The translations under genes were made by a program, and so were the position numbers. Below the pieces are notes generated by a model. That model was given only the letters and a program-made list of their open reading frames with translations. It did no database searches and was not told where the DNA came from. A DNA stretch of 64,000 nt from NCBI RefSeq assembly GCF_024199925.1, contig NZ_JANADR010000001.1, forward strand, positions 5,831,501-5,895,500, read 5' to 3'. Position 1 is the first letter of the stretch. Every line of letters begins with the position of its first letter. This DNA comes from Bradyrhizobium sp. CCGUVB1N3. Lineage in GTDB: Bacteria > Pseudomonadota > Alphaproteobacteria > Rhizobiales > Xanthobacteraceae. Shown in pieces: positions 1 to 8,528 of the stretch.

Positions 1-1109
1 TCATTGCCGTCGACGACGATGAAATCCGGATAGATGCCGGTCTGAAGCATCGCCTTGCAGATCGCCAGGAACTCCCAGGTGTGGCCGATGCACAGCTTGA
101 AGCCGGCCGGCTTGCCGCCGGAGAGCTTTCGCATCTCGGCAATGAACTGCATCATCCCGATCGGGGTGGAGAAGGCGCGGTGCGAGGCCGGCGAGATGCA
201 GTCCTCGCCCATCTTGACGCCGCGGATCTTTGAAATCTCTTCAGAGACCTTGGCCGCCGGCAGCACGCCGCCATGGCCGGGCTTGGCGCCCTGGCTGATC
301 TTGAGCTCGACCATCTTGATCTGGTCTTCAGTTGCGATTCTGGCGAAGGCGTCCGGATCGAAGCTGCCGTCGAGATGGCGGCAGCCGAAATAGCCCGAGC
401 CGATCTCCCAGATGATGTCGCCGCCCATCTCGCGGTGATACGGGCTGACCCCGCCCTCGCCGGTGTCATGGGCGAAGCCGCCCATCTTGGCGCCGGCGTT
501 TAGCGCGCGCACGGCGTTGGGGCTGAGCGCGCCGAAGCTCATGGCCGAGATGTTGAACACCGATGCGGAATAGGGCTTCGCGCAGTCCGGCCCGCCGATG
601 GTGATACGGAATTTCTCATCGGTCCGCGTCTTCGGCGAGACCGAGTGATGCATCCATTCATAGCCCTCGCGATAGACGTCCTCCTGGGTGCCGAAGGGCC
701 GCTTGTCGAGCTGCATCTTGGCGCGCTGATAGACCACCGCGCGGGTGTCGCGCGAGAACGGCATCCCATCCTTCTCGCTCTCGAAGAAATACTGCCGCAT
801 CTCAGGGCGGATTTCCTCGAGCAGGAAGCGCATATGCGCCGAGATCGGGTAGTTGCGCAGGACCGCGTGGCCCTTTTGCAGGAGATCGCGGACGCCGAGC
901 AGCGTGAGCCCGCCGAAGATCACGATGGGGATGATCAGGATGTCGAAAACCCTGCGGTCGGCAAGCCCGATGCCGATCAGGAGCGCGGTGACGACCGCGC
1001 AGATCGTCAGCACGATGAAACGCGGCGAGAACGGGAGCAGCAGGGTCTCCATGACACCCTGTTCGAGAGGTCCCCTGGGCTGGTTGTGCGCTTTGTTGAC
1101 GTTGGACAC
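1..1109 (-). CDS. FMN-binding glutamate synthase family protein (5' part; 3' end outside window)
   Basis: At least 369 codons are present; the gene runs off the left edge. GTG at 1107-1109 is chosen because an AGAGGA ribosome site lies 8 bases upstream. The N-terminus has two hydrophobic segments (about residues 22-75, e.g. FIVLTICAVVTALLIGIG), followed by the glutamate-synthase FMN/TIM-barrel region with motifs such as ISAMSFGALS, GEGGVSPYH, KISQGAKPGHGG and GFKLCIGH. Members of this family (GltB2-like, roughly 540 residues) resemble the FMN domain of glutamate synthase but are membrane-anchored and lack the amidotransferase domain; their electron partner and substrate are not certain. Family assignment is firm, reaction is inferred. 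Confidence 0.88.
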   Translation of the reverse strand, partial: MSNVNKAHNQPRGPLEQGVMETLLLPFSPRFIVLTICAVVTALLIGIGLADRRVFDILIIPIVIFGGLTLLGVRDLLQKGHAVLRNYPISAHMRFLLEEIRPEMRQYFFESEKDGMPFSRDTRAVVYQRAKMQLDKRPFGTQEDVYREGYEWMHHSVSPKTRTDEKFRITIGGPDCAKPYSASVFNISAMSFGALSPNAVRALNAGAKMGGFAHDTGEGGVSPYHREMGGDIIWEIGSGYFGCRHLDGSFDPDAFARIATEDQIKMVELKISQGAKPGHGGVLPAAKVSEEISKIRGVKMGEDCISPASHRAFSTPIGMMQFIAEMRKLSGGKPAGFKLCIGHTWEFLAICKAMLQTGIYPDFIVVDGN

Positions 1110-1362
1110 GATCACATCCTCTCGTCGGGCTGACGGGTACTATACGCCTGCGCCTTCATACGGATATGACGCGGCTTCCGTATCAGGCTACCGAATTCGG
1201 CCAGCGCAAATCAATCCGCCGGGCAGGCGGGATGCTGCGGTGCAATAGATCGGATCGGATAGAGACGGCGGGAGCTGCCCCGAACGGCGCTCGCTATGCT
1301 CGCTTGTCCGGGACGACAGTGGAGAGGGTGGCGCGAAAAGGGCACCACTCTCCGCGCGGAGA

Positions 1363-2136
1363 TCAGCGCTCCACGAAGGCCTTTTCGATCACGAAATGGC
1401 CGGGCTCGCTGCCGGAGCCCTCGGTGAAGCCGCGGCCCTCGAACATGCCGCGGAGCTCTTCGAGCATTCCGGGGCTGCCGCACATCATGATGCGGTCGGT
1501 TGCGATGTCGAGCGGGGCCTGGCCGATGTCGTTGAAGAGCTGCTCGGAGTTGATGAGGTCGGTGATGCGGCCGCGGTTGCGGAACGGCTCGCGGGTCACG
1601 GTCGGATAATAGACGAGCTTCTCGGAAAGCATCGGCCCGAACAATTCGTCATCGCGCAAGGTCGCGACGAGCTGCTCGCCATAGGCGAGTTCCGAGACCT
1701 GTCGGCAGCCGTGAACCAGCACGATGGTCTCGAACCGGTCATAGACGTCGGGGTCCTTGATCAGGCTCGCGAACGGCGCAAGGCCGGTGCCGGTCGACAG
1801 CAGCAGAAGCCGCTTGCCGGGAATCAGGTTGTCGGCAACGAGCGTGCCGGTCGCCTTGCGGCCGACCAGGATGGTGTCGCCTTCCTTGATCTTCTGAAGG
1901 CGCGAGGTGAGCGGGCCGTCCTGAACCTTGATCGAGAAGAACTCGAGCTCTTCCTCGTGATTGGCGCTCGCCATGCTGTAGGCGCGCAGCAACGGACGGC
2001 CGTCCACTTCGAGGCCGATCATCGCGAACTGGCCGTTCTGGAACCGGAAGCCGGTGTCGCGAGTGGCGCGGAAGCTGAACAGGGTATCGGTCCAGTGCTG
2101 AACGGAAAGGACCTTCTCTCGATAAAACGCGCTCAT
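1363..2136 (-). CDS. fpr: Ferredoxin--NADP+ reductase (Fpr)
   Basis: A 257-residue flavoprotein of the usual bacterial Fpr length. It transfers electrons between NADPH and ferredoxin/flavodoxin in the cytoplasm. Visible motifs are the FAD-binding RAYS (residues 51-54), the NADP-binding GTGLAPF (116-122) and MMCGSP near residue 218; the C-terminus ends in a short KAFVER tail, typical of bacterial subclass enzymes. It stands alone, 254 bases upstream of the start of the glutamate-synthase-like gene on the same strand, which could use its reducing power (inference). An FNR/FixK-like box lies 149 bases upstream of its ATG but fits a promoter for the opposite strand better. Confidence 0.95.
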   Translation of the reverse strand: MSAFYREKVLSVQHWTDTLFSFRATRDTGFRFQNGQFAMIGLEVDGRPLLRAYSMASANHEEELEFFSIKVQDGPLTSRLQKIKEGDTILVGRKATGTLVADNLIPGKRLLLLSTGTGLAPFASLIKDPDVYDRFETIVLVHGCRQVSELAYGEQLVATLRDDELFGPMLSEKLVYYPTVTREPFRNRGRITDLINSEQLFNDIGQAPLDIATDRIMMCGSPGMLEELRGMFEGRGFTEGSGSEPGHFVIEKAFVER

Positions 2137-2503
2137 GTGTTTCGATATTCCGAATATATACGGTTTAGAACAAAAGCGTTGCCCGGCCCCTTCGACGTGG
2201 GGCGAACACCACTGTCATGGCGGATGATTTCGCGTGTGTGATGTACGCCATTGAGGTCAATAATCAACCTCGTTTGCGCAGCAATTGATGCCGATCAAAC
2301 CGGCATTTCCCGTTGATTTGTCAGGATAATTAACGATCTTCTCTTTCCGGGCCGCATTGCAGCAATTTCTTTGCCCAAATGGCGCACCTAGCAGCACTTA
2401 ATTTCCATTTCGCTCGCGAGAAATTCATTAAGAATAGCTCTGCTTTCGGCCATGGCAGACCGCCGATTCCGGCATGAAGCGACCTTTTGGCGGGACAAGC
2501 ACG
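2137..2503. other. Divergent intergenic region between fpr and the ATP-grasp gene
   Basis: About 367 bases without a convincing gene. It is visibly more AT-rich than the flanks around 2150-2180 and 2270-2350. The only structured signal I find is the FNR/FixK-type dyad at 2285-2298 followed by a GATAAT hexamer at 2325-2330. The open frames here are uninitiated or antisense and show no protein-like composition. Confidence 0.6.
2285..2298 (+). promoter_or_regulatory. Candidate FNR/FixK-type box
   Basis: TTGATGCCGATCAA is a perfect TTGAT-N4-ATCAA dyad, matching the consensus of CRP/FNR-family activators such as FixK2 and FNR. A GATAAT hexamer at 2325-2330 would place the box about 44 bases upstream of a + strand start near 2336, close to the class II position. 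That points to the ATP-grasp gene as the target; fpr on the other strand is the alternative. Confidence 0.5.
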
Positions 2504-3421
2504 ATGCCAAGCAATGAACGGATATTCGTCCAGGCGATACGGAGTTATTGCGCGCGGCATGGCATCGCCATCGACGTGCGCGCGGACGGCTGGCTGATCG
2601 CGATGGATAGGGGCAAGACCCGCCGCTTCGCCTTCGGCTACGACATCGGCCTCAACAGCGCGATTGCACATCGCCTCGCCAACGACAAATCCGCAACATC
2701 GGAGGTGCTCGCGCTGACGGGCGTGCCCGCTATCGCCCATCACCTCTTCCTCAATCCGAAGCTCGGCGAGCAAATCGCCGGGCCGCGCTGGTGGGAGGCG
2801 ATGCTTCGGCTACTGTTGCAGAACCCGCAAGGGCTCGTGGTGAAGCCCAACGAGGGCACGGCTGGCCGCTCCGTCATCAAGGTGACTGGTAGCGCCGAGC
2901 TCGAACAGGCCGTGAGCGAGATCTTCGCGATGAGCCTTGGCCTGGTGATCGCGCCCTATGTCGAGATCGAGGACGAGGTCCGGGTCATTCTCCTCGATGA
3001 GACGCCGATGGCGGTCTATGGCAAGGAGCGGCCGTCGGTCACCGGCGACGGCGTCCAGACCCTGCGCGAACTGGCGGCCGCGATGCCCAAGGTGAAGCTG
3101 GATGACCTCGACACGCGCGCGCTCGACGCCGTCGTGCCGAAGGGCGAGCGGCGGGTCCTCACCTGGCGTCACAATCTCGATGCCGGCGCAAAGCCTGTCC
3201 TCGTCGCGGACGGCGAGCTCCGCACCGCCTGCGCAAAACTCGCCATCGACGCCGCCCGCGCCGTCGGCATCACCTTCGCATCGATCGACCTCGTCCGCGT
3301 CGATGGCGCGTGGCAGGTGCTCGAGATCAACTCCGGCGTGATGATGGAGGCGCTGGGGAAGCTCTATCCTGACCTGGTGCAGGCGACGTACGACGCGGCG
3401 CTGGACCGGGTGTTTGGATAG
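2504..3421 (+). CDS. ATP-grasp domain protein, RimK/cyanophycin-synthetase-like
   Basis: 305 residues from ATG 2504; an in-frame ATG at 2474 would add 10 residues and neither has a strong ribosome site. The middle carries the ATP-grasp lid and Lys strand (VVKPNEGTAGRSVIKV), an acidic stretch (VEIEDEVRVILLDE), and the C-terminus has the metal-binding strand VLEINSGVMMEAL. These features match ATP-grasp ligases that form an acyl-phosphate and then an amide bond, like the ATP domain of cyanophycin or glutathione synthetases. It lacks the muramyl-ligase domain of cyanophycin synthetase, so the substrate is unknown. It stands alone, possibly under an FNR/FixK-type box. Confidence 0.8.
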   Translation: MPSNERIFVQAIRSYCARHGIAIDVRADGWLIAMDRGKTRRFAFGYDIGLNSAIAHRLANDKSATSEVLALTGVPAIAHHLFLNPKLGEQIAGPRWWEAMLRLLLQNPQGLVVKPNEGTAGRSVIKVTGSAELEQAVSEIFAMSLGLVIAPYVEIEDEVRVILLDETPMAVYGKERPSVTGDGVQTLRELAAAMPKVKLDDLDTRALDAVVPKGERRVLTWRHNLDAGAKPVLVADGELRTACAKLAIDAARAVGITFASIDLVRVDGAWQVLEINSGVMMEALGKLYPDLVQATYDAALDRVFG

Positions 3422-3482
3422 CCGGCCGTTGAGCGAAGGCTGGCCTGCCGTTGAACCAGAGCGGCGACAGGTCCGCGCACCG

Positions 3483-3496
3483 TTGATCTACGTCAA
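3483..3496 (+). promoter_or_regulatory. Candidate FNR/FixK-type box
   Basis: TTGATCTACGTCAA has the TTGA-N6-TCAA form of FNR/FixK sites. It lies 82 bases before the ATG of the small secreted protein at 3578, so a class II start near 3531 would give a leader of about 47 bases. A weak -10 (TTAGGT, 3522-3527) is at the expected distance. Confidence 0.5.
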
Positions 3497-3577
3497 GGTC
3501 GGCTGACCCTTGGTCCTCACGTTAGGTTCGGCCGCACATGGCTGCCGTAGTTTCGCACGCCGAGGAGGAGGATCACC

Positions 3578-3847
3578 ATGCATCGGAGGAAGCATCTTTC
3601 GATCAAGTCCGTCACAGTTGCGGGAATTGCTGCCAGCGCCCTGTTAGGGTTTGCCGGCGTCACTCTCAATCCAGCACCAGCCAAAGCGGTCGTGTACTGC
3701 CAGTACATTGATTATCCGCCCAGTTGCGTCGCAAGAGCAGGCGTCGTGCTCAGGCCCCGGCCGGTGGCACGTGCCGCGGTCCGCGCTGGCACGGCCGGTC
3801 CAGGCAATTGGAATGGGGGCGTCAATCGCGTCGGGGTACGGCGGTAA
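3578..3847 (+). CDS. Small secreted protein with YCQYIDYP motif
   Basis: 89 residues. A strong GGAGGAGG ribosome site lies just before the ATG. The first 38 residues form a basic start, a hydrophobic stretch (IAASALLGFAGVTL) and a signal-peptidase-like end at AKA. The mature part is short: a Cys-containing motif VVYCQYIDYPPSCV followed by Arg/Pro/Ala-rich sequence and an RVGVRR tail. This resembles a set of small, uncharacterised exported proteins frequent in Bradyrhizobium; two Cys 10 residues apart could form a disulphide. No function is known to me. The upstream FNR/FixK-like dyad suggests induction under low oxygen (inference). Confidence 0.75.
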   Translation: MHRRKHLSIKSVTVAGIAASALLGFAGVTLNPAPAKAVVYCQYIDYPPSCVARAGVVLRPRPVARAAVRAGTAGPGNWNGGVNRVGVRR

Positions 3848-3901
3848 AGGCTCGTTTCGTACGTCGCGACCGTTAAATTGCCGGCACGTCAGGCCGCTCG
3901 G

Positions 3902-3958
3902 CCCTCTCCCCTCACAAAGGGAGAGGGGACAGCAGCGAGCGTGAGGCTCGACTGCTGC
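3902..3958. repeat. Intergenic palindromic repeat (CCCTCTCCC type), two hairpins
   Basis: First hairpin: CCCTCTCCC (3902-3910) against GGGAGAGGG (3919-3927). Second: AGCAGCGAGC against GCTCGACTGCT up to 3958. It sits between the convergent ends of the secreted-protein gene and the solute-binding-protein gene, 14 bases past the latter's stop, and may act as a shared transcript end. It belongs to the same type as the longer element at 41641-41787. Confidence 0.7.
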
Positions 3959-3971
3959 TCAATCGTGGCCG

Positions 3972-4889
3972 CTAATTATTCGCGCCCGGCGAATCGTCCA
4001 TTGCCTTGAAGGCTTCCTCGAGCTGCAGCGAGATCGGCACGTTGAGCCGTTCGCCGGTCGGAAGCCGCGCCACGAACCATTTGTTGTAGAGCGGGACGAG
4101 GTCGTGGTTGGAGCCGAGCTTGCGGAAGGTGCGGTCGACCACGGCCGACAGTTGCGGCTCGTTCTTGCGGAACATGATGCCGTAGGGGTCGTAGGACAAA
4201 TAATCGCCGGTGACGCGGAACTTGTCCTGCGCCTTGTGGCGCACGATCAGGCCGTAGAGCAGGATGTCGTCGGTGGCGAACGCGTCGGCCTTGCCGTCGG
4301 CCAGCATCTGGAACGACTGCTCGTGATCGGGCGAGGTGACGATGTTGAGGCCGAGCGAAAACTTCTTGTCGACCGCGTGCATCGCCTGCTCGTTGGTGGT
4401 GCCCTTGGTCACCACGACCGTCTTGCCCTTGAGGTCGGTGACGGCAGACACGGTGGACGCCTTTGGCACCATCAGCTTGGTGCCGGCAACGAACATCAGA
4501 GGTGAGAACGCGACCCGTTTGGCGCGCTCGGCGTTCGCCGTGGTCGATCCGCATTCGAGATCGATCTTGTTCTGAAGCACGGCATCGATACGGTCGTCCG
4601 AGGTGACCTTGACGTACTCGATCTTGAGATCGGGATCGTCGACCTCAACGCCGATCTCCTCCACGATGGCCTCGCAGAGCTCGAGGCTGTAGCCGATCGG
4701 CCGGCCCGCCTGGTCGAGGAAGGAGAATGGCGGCGAGCTCTCGCGATAGCCAAGCCGGACGACGTGACTGCTCTTGATCGCTGACAGCGTCGGGCTGAGC
4801 CCTTCACTGCCACCGGTCTGCCCCGAGGCGCCGGTTGCCAGCGCGCATGCCAGCAACAGGCCCGCCGATATCGCCGATGTCAGGCGCAT
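3972..4889 (-). CDS. Family 3 extracellular solute-binding protein (amino-acid type)
   Basis: 305 residues with a signal peptide (about 1-23, ending ATGASG). The fold motifs of family 3 are clear: VVRLGYRESSPPFSF near the mature start, the GYSLELCEAIVEEI segment, DLECGSTTANAERA, a KGKTVVVTKGTTNE strand and DAFATDDILLYGL. Such proteins deliver glutamate, aspartate or similar amino acids to ABC permeases. Here no ABC genes are nearby: the start is 12 bases after the stop of a dicarboxylate/amino-acid symporter gene, with a good CAGGAG site between, so the two are almost certainly one transcript. Ligand is not determinable from sequence. Confidence 0.92.
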   Translation of the reverse strand: MRLTSAISAGLLLACALATGASGQTGGSEGLSPTLSAIKSSHVVRLGYRESSPPFSFLDQAGRPIGYSLELCEAIVEEIGVEVDDPDLKIEYVKVTSDDRIDAVLQNKIDLECGSTTANAERAKRVAFSPLMFVAGTKLMVPKASTVSAVTDLKGKTVVVTKGTTNEQAMHAVDKKFSLGLNIVTSPDHEQSFQMLADGKADAFATDDILLYGLIVRHKAQDKFRVTGDYLSYDPYGIMFRKNEPQLSAVVDRTFRKLGSNHDLVPLYNKWFVARLPTGERLNVPISLQLEEAFKAMDDSPGANN

Positions 4890-4901
4890 GACGCACTCCT
4901 G

Positions 4902-6197
4902 TCAGTGGCCGGCCATCGCCGGCACTTCGCCGGGCACCATGTCCGGCGTGGGAGCCTCGCCCGGTCCGAGCGCATGCTCGGGCCCGAGCTCGCCTTCCCA
5001 CTTCGCGACCACGGCGGTGGCGAGCGAGTTGCCGATCACGTTGGTGGCACTGCGCCCCATGTCGAGGAAGGTGTCGATGCCCATGATCATCAACAGGCCC
5101 GCCTCCGGGATGCCGAACTGGGAAAGCGTCGAGGCGATCACCACGAGTGAGGCACGTGGCACGCCGGCGACGCCCTTGGAGGTGATCATCAGGGTTGCGA
5201 GCATCGCGAGCTGCGTCGCGAGCGACATCTCGATGTGATAGGTCTGCGCGATGAAGATGCTCGCGAAAGTGCAGTACATCATCGTGCCGTCGAGGTTGAA
5301 GGAGTAGCCGAGCGGCAGCACGAAGCTCGATATGCGCGAAGAGGCGCCGAACTTGGTCAGGCCCTCCAGCGTCTTCGGATAGGCGGCCTCCGAGCTCGCG
5401 GTCGAGAACGCGATCATCAACGGCTCGCGGATCAGCCGCAGGAGATGGCTGTAGCGCGGTCCGATCGCGATGAAGCCGACGACCATCAGGATGGCCCACA
5501 GGATCATGAGCGACAGGTAGAAGCCGCCCATGAACACGACGAGCTTCCACAGCACGAGGAGGCCGTTCTTGGCGACGGTGGCGGTGATGGCGGCCCAGAC
5601 CGCGAGCGGCGCGAACAGCATCACATAGCTCGTCACCTTCAGCATGATGTGGGAAATGTCGTCGATCAGGCCGAGGATCGGCTTCGACCGCTCAGGCATC
5701 GCACCCATCGCGACCGAGAAGAACACGGCGAAGATGACGATCTGCAGGATCTCGTTCTGCGCCATCGCGTCCGCGATCGAGGTCGGGATCAGGTGGGTGA
5801 GGAATTTCTCGATCGAGAAGGCCGAGACCGGCAGGCCGGTCGACTGCCCCTTCTCCGGCAGCGTGCCGGGGAAGTTCGCGCCGGGCTGGAGCAGGTTGAC
5901 CATCACGAGGCCGAGCATCAGCGACACGAAGGAGGCGCTGACGAACCAGCCCATGGTCTTGGCGAAGATCCGCCCGAGCCTTGCGCCCGAGCCCATATGC
6001 GCGATGCCGCCGACCAGGGTCGCGAACACCAGCGGCGCGATGATCATCTTGATCAGGCGCAGGAACATCATGGCGATCAGGTTGATCGAGGCCGCCCACT
6101 CGGCACGGGTGTCGGGCATGAAATTGTAGATCGCCGACCCCACAATGATGCCCAGCACCATCGCGGCCAGAATGTATTGCGTAAACCTGTTCGACAT
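4902..6197 (-). CDS. Dicarboxylate/amino acid:cation symporter (DAACS family)
   Basis: 431 residues, the normal length of DctA/GltP proteins, with about eight membrane segments plus re-entrant loops. Diagnostic stretches are the serine-rich motif FSTASSEAAYPKTLE, PLGYSFNLDGTMMYC and DTFLDMGRSATNVIGNSLA (substrate and cation site). It imports C4-dicarboxylates or acidic amino acids driven by H+ or Na+. The first gene of a two-gene operon with a periplasmic binding protein 12 bases downstream, an unusual partner for a symporter; the pairing hints at glutamate/aspartate as the substrate. DctA and GltP cannot be told apart by eye. Confidence 0.93.
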   Translation of the reverse strand: MSNRFTQYILAAMVLGIIVGSAIYNFMPDTRAEWAASINLIAMMFLRLIKMIIAPLVFATLVGGIAHMGSGARLGRIFAKTMGWFVSASFVSLMLGLVMVNLLQPGANFPGTLPEKGQSTGLPVSAFSIEKFLTHLIPTSIADAMAQNEILQIVIFAVFFSVAMGAMPERSKPILGLIDDISHIMLKVTSYVMLFAPLAVWAAITATVAKNGLLVLWKLVVFMGGFYLSLMILWAILMVVGFIAIGPRYSHLLRLIREPLMIAFSTASSEAAYPKTLEGLTKFGASSRISSFVLPLGYSFNLDGTMMYCTFASIFIAQTYHIEMSLATQLAMLATLMITSKGVAGVPRASLVVIASTLSQFGIPEAGLLMIMGIDTFLDMGRSATNVIGNSLATAVVAKWEGELGPEHALGPGEAPTPDMVPGEVPAMAGH

Positions 6198-6402
6198 CGC
6201 TTACCCCCACGTACACCGGCGTTTCATAGTGTCGCAGATTTTGACAGCGACGCAACACGCTTGGCGGCGCCCGCGTTGGCCGGATGTTCCCGTTGTGAAA
6301 AAGGGTGGAGCGATCTAGCTTTCACGCAGCGCACAACGGATGCGGCTTGCATGTTTTCTGCGCGGCATCTGCATCAATAAAAGTCAAACAATTGGAGAGG
6401 GA

Positions 6403-7410
6403 ATGACCATGAGCGGGACCGTCAATCGCCAGATTCTTCTGGTCGAGAAGCCGAGCGGCAAGCTTGGACCGGAGCATTTCAAGATGGTCGAAGGCGCCGT
6501 GCCGGAGCCGAAGGACGGCGAGGCGCTGTTGCGCGTGCGCTACATCTCGCTCGATGCTGCGAACCGCGCCTGGATGCATGGCGCGACCTATCGCTCCGCG
6601 GTCGAGGCCAACAGCGTGATGGCCGGCGGCGCCATCGCCGAGGTCGTCAGCTCCAAGGCGCCGGGGATCGCTGCCGGCGACATCGTGTTCGGCGATACCG
6701 GCTGGCAGGACTACGCCGCGGTGCCCGCAAAGCATCTGACGAAAATGCCGAAGCTCGAGCCGCTGACGCATCTGCTGAGCGTGTTCGGCATCGCCGGCCT
6801 TACCGCCTATTTCGGCCTGCTGGAGATTGGCAAGCCCAAGGAGGGCGAGACGGTCGTGGTCTCGGCGGCCGCGGGCTCGGTCGGATCGATCGTCGGACAG
6901 ATCGCCAAGATCAAGGGATGTCGCGTGATCGGCATCGCCGGCGGCGCGGACAAATGCAACTGGCTCACCTCGGAACTCGGCTTCGATGCCGCGGTCGACT
7001 ACAAGGACGGCGCGGTGTTCAAGGCGCTGCGCGCAGCCGCACCTGATGGCATCGACGTCTATTTCGACAATGTCGGCGGCGACATTCTGGAAGCCTGCCT
7101 GCCGCAGATGAACAATTACGGCCGCATCGCCTGCTGCGGTGCGATCTCGCAATATGACGGCGCGCCGTCCGCGCATGGTCCGCGCGGCGTGCCCGGGCTG
7201 ATCGTGGTGAAGCGGCTCGTGATGCAGGGCTTCATCGTGATGGACTACATGAACCAGAGCCAGCGTGCGCTCGCAGACCTGCAAGCCTGGGTCAAGTCGG
7301 GGCAGTTGAAGGTGCAGGAGGACATCATCAGCGGCCTCGAGAACACGCCGCGGGCGCTGATCGGATTGCTTGCGGGCGAGAACCGCGGCAAGCGGATGGT
7401 CAAACTCTGA
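6403..7410 (+). CDS. Zinc-independent medium-chain (MDR) NADP-dependent oxidoreductase
   Basis: 335 residues from ATG 6403, preceded by GGAGAGGG. Upstream in-frame ATG at 6340 lacks a ribosome site. The protein has the GroES-like N-terminal part and a Rossmann domain with VVVSAAAGSVGSIVGQIAK and a following GIAGGADK. This is the leukotriene-B4-dehydrogenase/curcumin-reductase/YncB branch, which reduces alkenals and enones with NADPH and lacks the zinc ligands of alcohol dehydrogenases. The Tyr in FDNVGG-containing region (YFDNVGGDILEA) is typical. Single gene; physiological substrate unknown. Confidence 0.92.
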   Translation: MTMSGTVNRQILLVEKPSGKLGPEHFKMVEGAVPEPKDGEALLRVRYISLDAANRAWMHGATYRSAVEANSVMAGGAIAEVVSSKAPGIAAGDIVFGDTGWQDYAAVPAKHLTKMPKLEPLTHLLSVFGIAGLTAYFGLLEIGKPKEGETVVVSAAAGSVGSIVGQIAKIKGCRVIGIAGGADKCNWLTSELGFDAAVDYKDGAVFKALRAAAPDGIDVYFDNVGGDILEACLPQMNNYGRIACCGAISQYDGAPSAHGPRGVPGLIVVKRLVMQGFIVMDYMNQSQRALADLQAWVKSGQLKVQEDIISGLENTPRALIGLLAGENRGKRMVKL

Positions 7411-7575
7411 CGATGTTGTCCCGCCGCATTCCGCGGGCATAATCTACTTGCGGTAGAGGACAAAGCAGCCAATGATGCCGCGCGCGAAATGACCCTCGCG
7501 CCGATTGCGATCATATGACTTTTTCGAAGCTCCGATTTCAAGGCATGGGCTTCCAAGGGCAGGAAATTGACGCAA

Positions 7576-8397
7576 ATGTTCAACAGCTCAAGAATTGTCG
7601 CAGCGCGCAACGCGTTGCTGGCGGCGGCTCTCTTCGCAACTGCAGCACCGACCTTCGCGCAGGCTCCGACCGACGCGCAGAAGAGTGCGATCCGCTCCGC
7701 ATGCCGGGCCGACTATCAGGCGCATTGCGCGAGCGTGACACCGGGCGGCGCCGAGGCGCTGCAATGCCTAAACAAGAACATGTCGAGCCTGTCGTCGGCC
7801 TGCCAGAGCGCGGTGCGCGCGATCGAACCGGTGGCTGCGCCAAAGACCGAGGCTGCGCCGGCCGCACCGAAGGCTGAGTCCGCGCCGGCCACCGAACCTG
7901 CCAAGCCGGCCGCCACGACCGAAGCACCCAAAGCCGAGACGCCCAAGGCTGCCGCGGCCAAGCAGCCGAGCAGCGCACAAGTCTCCGCAATCAAGAGCGC
8001 CTGCCGCTCCGACTATCCAAAAGTCTGCGCCGGTGTGCCGCCCGGCGGCGCGCCTGCGCTGGAATGCCTCGAAAAGAACAAGGCGAAAGTCTCGCCCACC
8101 TGCGCGAAGGCGGTGAGCGCCGCGACCGGCGGTGGCGGCGCTCCGGCCGCCGCGGCGCCTGCGGGCGCGGCCCCGGCGGCGGCCGCACCTGCTGCAGCGC
8201 CAACGGTGATCGTGCTGCGGCCCTTGCGGCCACGCGAAGAACTGCTCATCGTGCGTTCGGCATGCGGCGGCGATGTCCGGACATTGTGCGCCGGCGTGGC
8301 ACCGGGCGGCGGCCGCATCGCGCAGTGCCTTGCAACCAACGCGGCCTCGCTGTCGCCCGCCTGCAAAGAGGTTCTGGCCCCCTTCGCCGCGCGCTAG
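7576..8397 (+). CDS. Exported Cys-rich repeat (GLG1-like) protein
   Basis: 273 residues from ATG 7576 (a TTG 9 bases upstream is possible). Residues 1-29 are a signal peptide ending TFA. Three copies of a 40-residue unit follow, each with the pattern SAC-x3-D-x3-CA-x-V-x-PGG-x6-CL-x-N-x8-C, at about residues 40-80, 140-180 and 230-270. The spacers are Ala/Pro/Lys-rich, probably extended linkers. The unit matches the Cys-rich repeat of the Golgi glycoprotein 1 family found in many rhizobial periplasmic proteins. Four Cys per unit suggest two disulphides each. Role unknown; envelope stress or peptidoglycan contact would be guesses. Confidence 0.85.
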   Translation: MFNSSRIVAARNALLAAALFATAAPTFAQAPTDAQKSAIRSACRADYQAHCASVTPGGAEALQCLNKNMSSLSSACQSAVRAIEPVAAPKTEAAPAAPKAESAPATEPAKPAATTEAPKAETPKAAAAKQPSSAQVSAIKSACRSDYPKVCAGVPPGGAPALECLEKNKAKVSPTCAKAVSAATGGGGAPAAAAPAGAAPAAAAPAAAPTVIVLRPLRPREELLIVRSACGGDVRTLCAGVAPGGGRIAQCLATNAASLSPACKEVLAPFAAR

Positions 8398-8493
8398 GAT
8401 CGCGCTAGGATCGCACAACGCCGCGCATGGCCAGTTCCGCGCGGCGATCGCTGGCGGCGTGCGCAGGCAATGACGCCACGGAGTGAAGCTCGG

Positions 8494-8515
8494 GATAGTA
8501 AGCATACCGTCAATC
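8494..8515. promoter_or_regulatory. Candidate MarR-family operator, copy 1
   Basis: A 22-base site directly before the ribosome site of the flavoprotein gene. It agrees at 17 of 22 positions with the stronger palindrome at 11002-11023 (shared GAT-x-G...AG-x-ATAC-x-GTCAATC). Two occurrences ahead of two genes of the same pathway make a common repressor, most simply the MarR protein encoded between them, the best explanation. Confidence 0.6.
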
Positions 8516-8528
8516 AGGGAGGACGACG

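Noticed and set aside
2330..2773. 147-codon minus-strand frame across the ATP-grasp start
   Set aside because: Overlaps a clear ATP-grasp gene and non-coding AT-rich sequence; no recognisable motif.
5235..6380. 381-codon open frame antisense to the symporter
   Set aside because: Low-complexity Arg/Asp/His/Glu composition and full overlap with a clear transporter gene.
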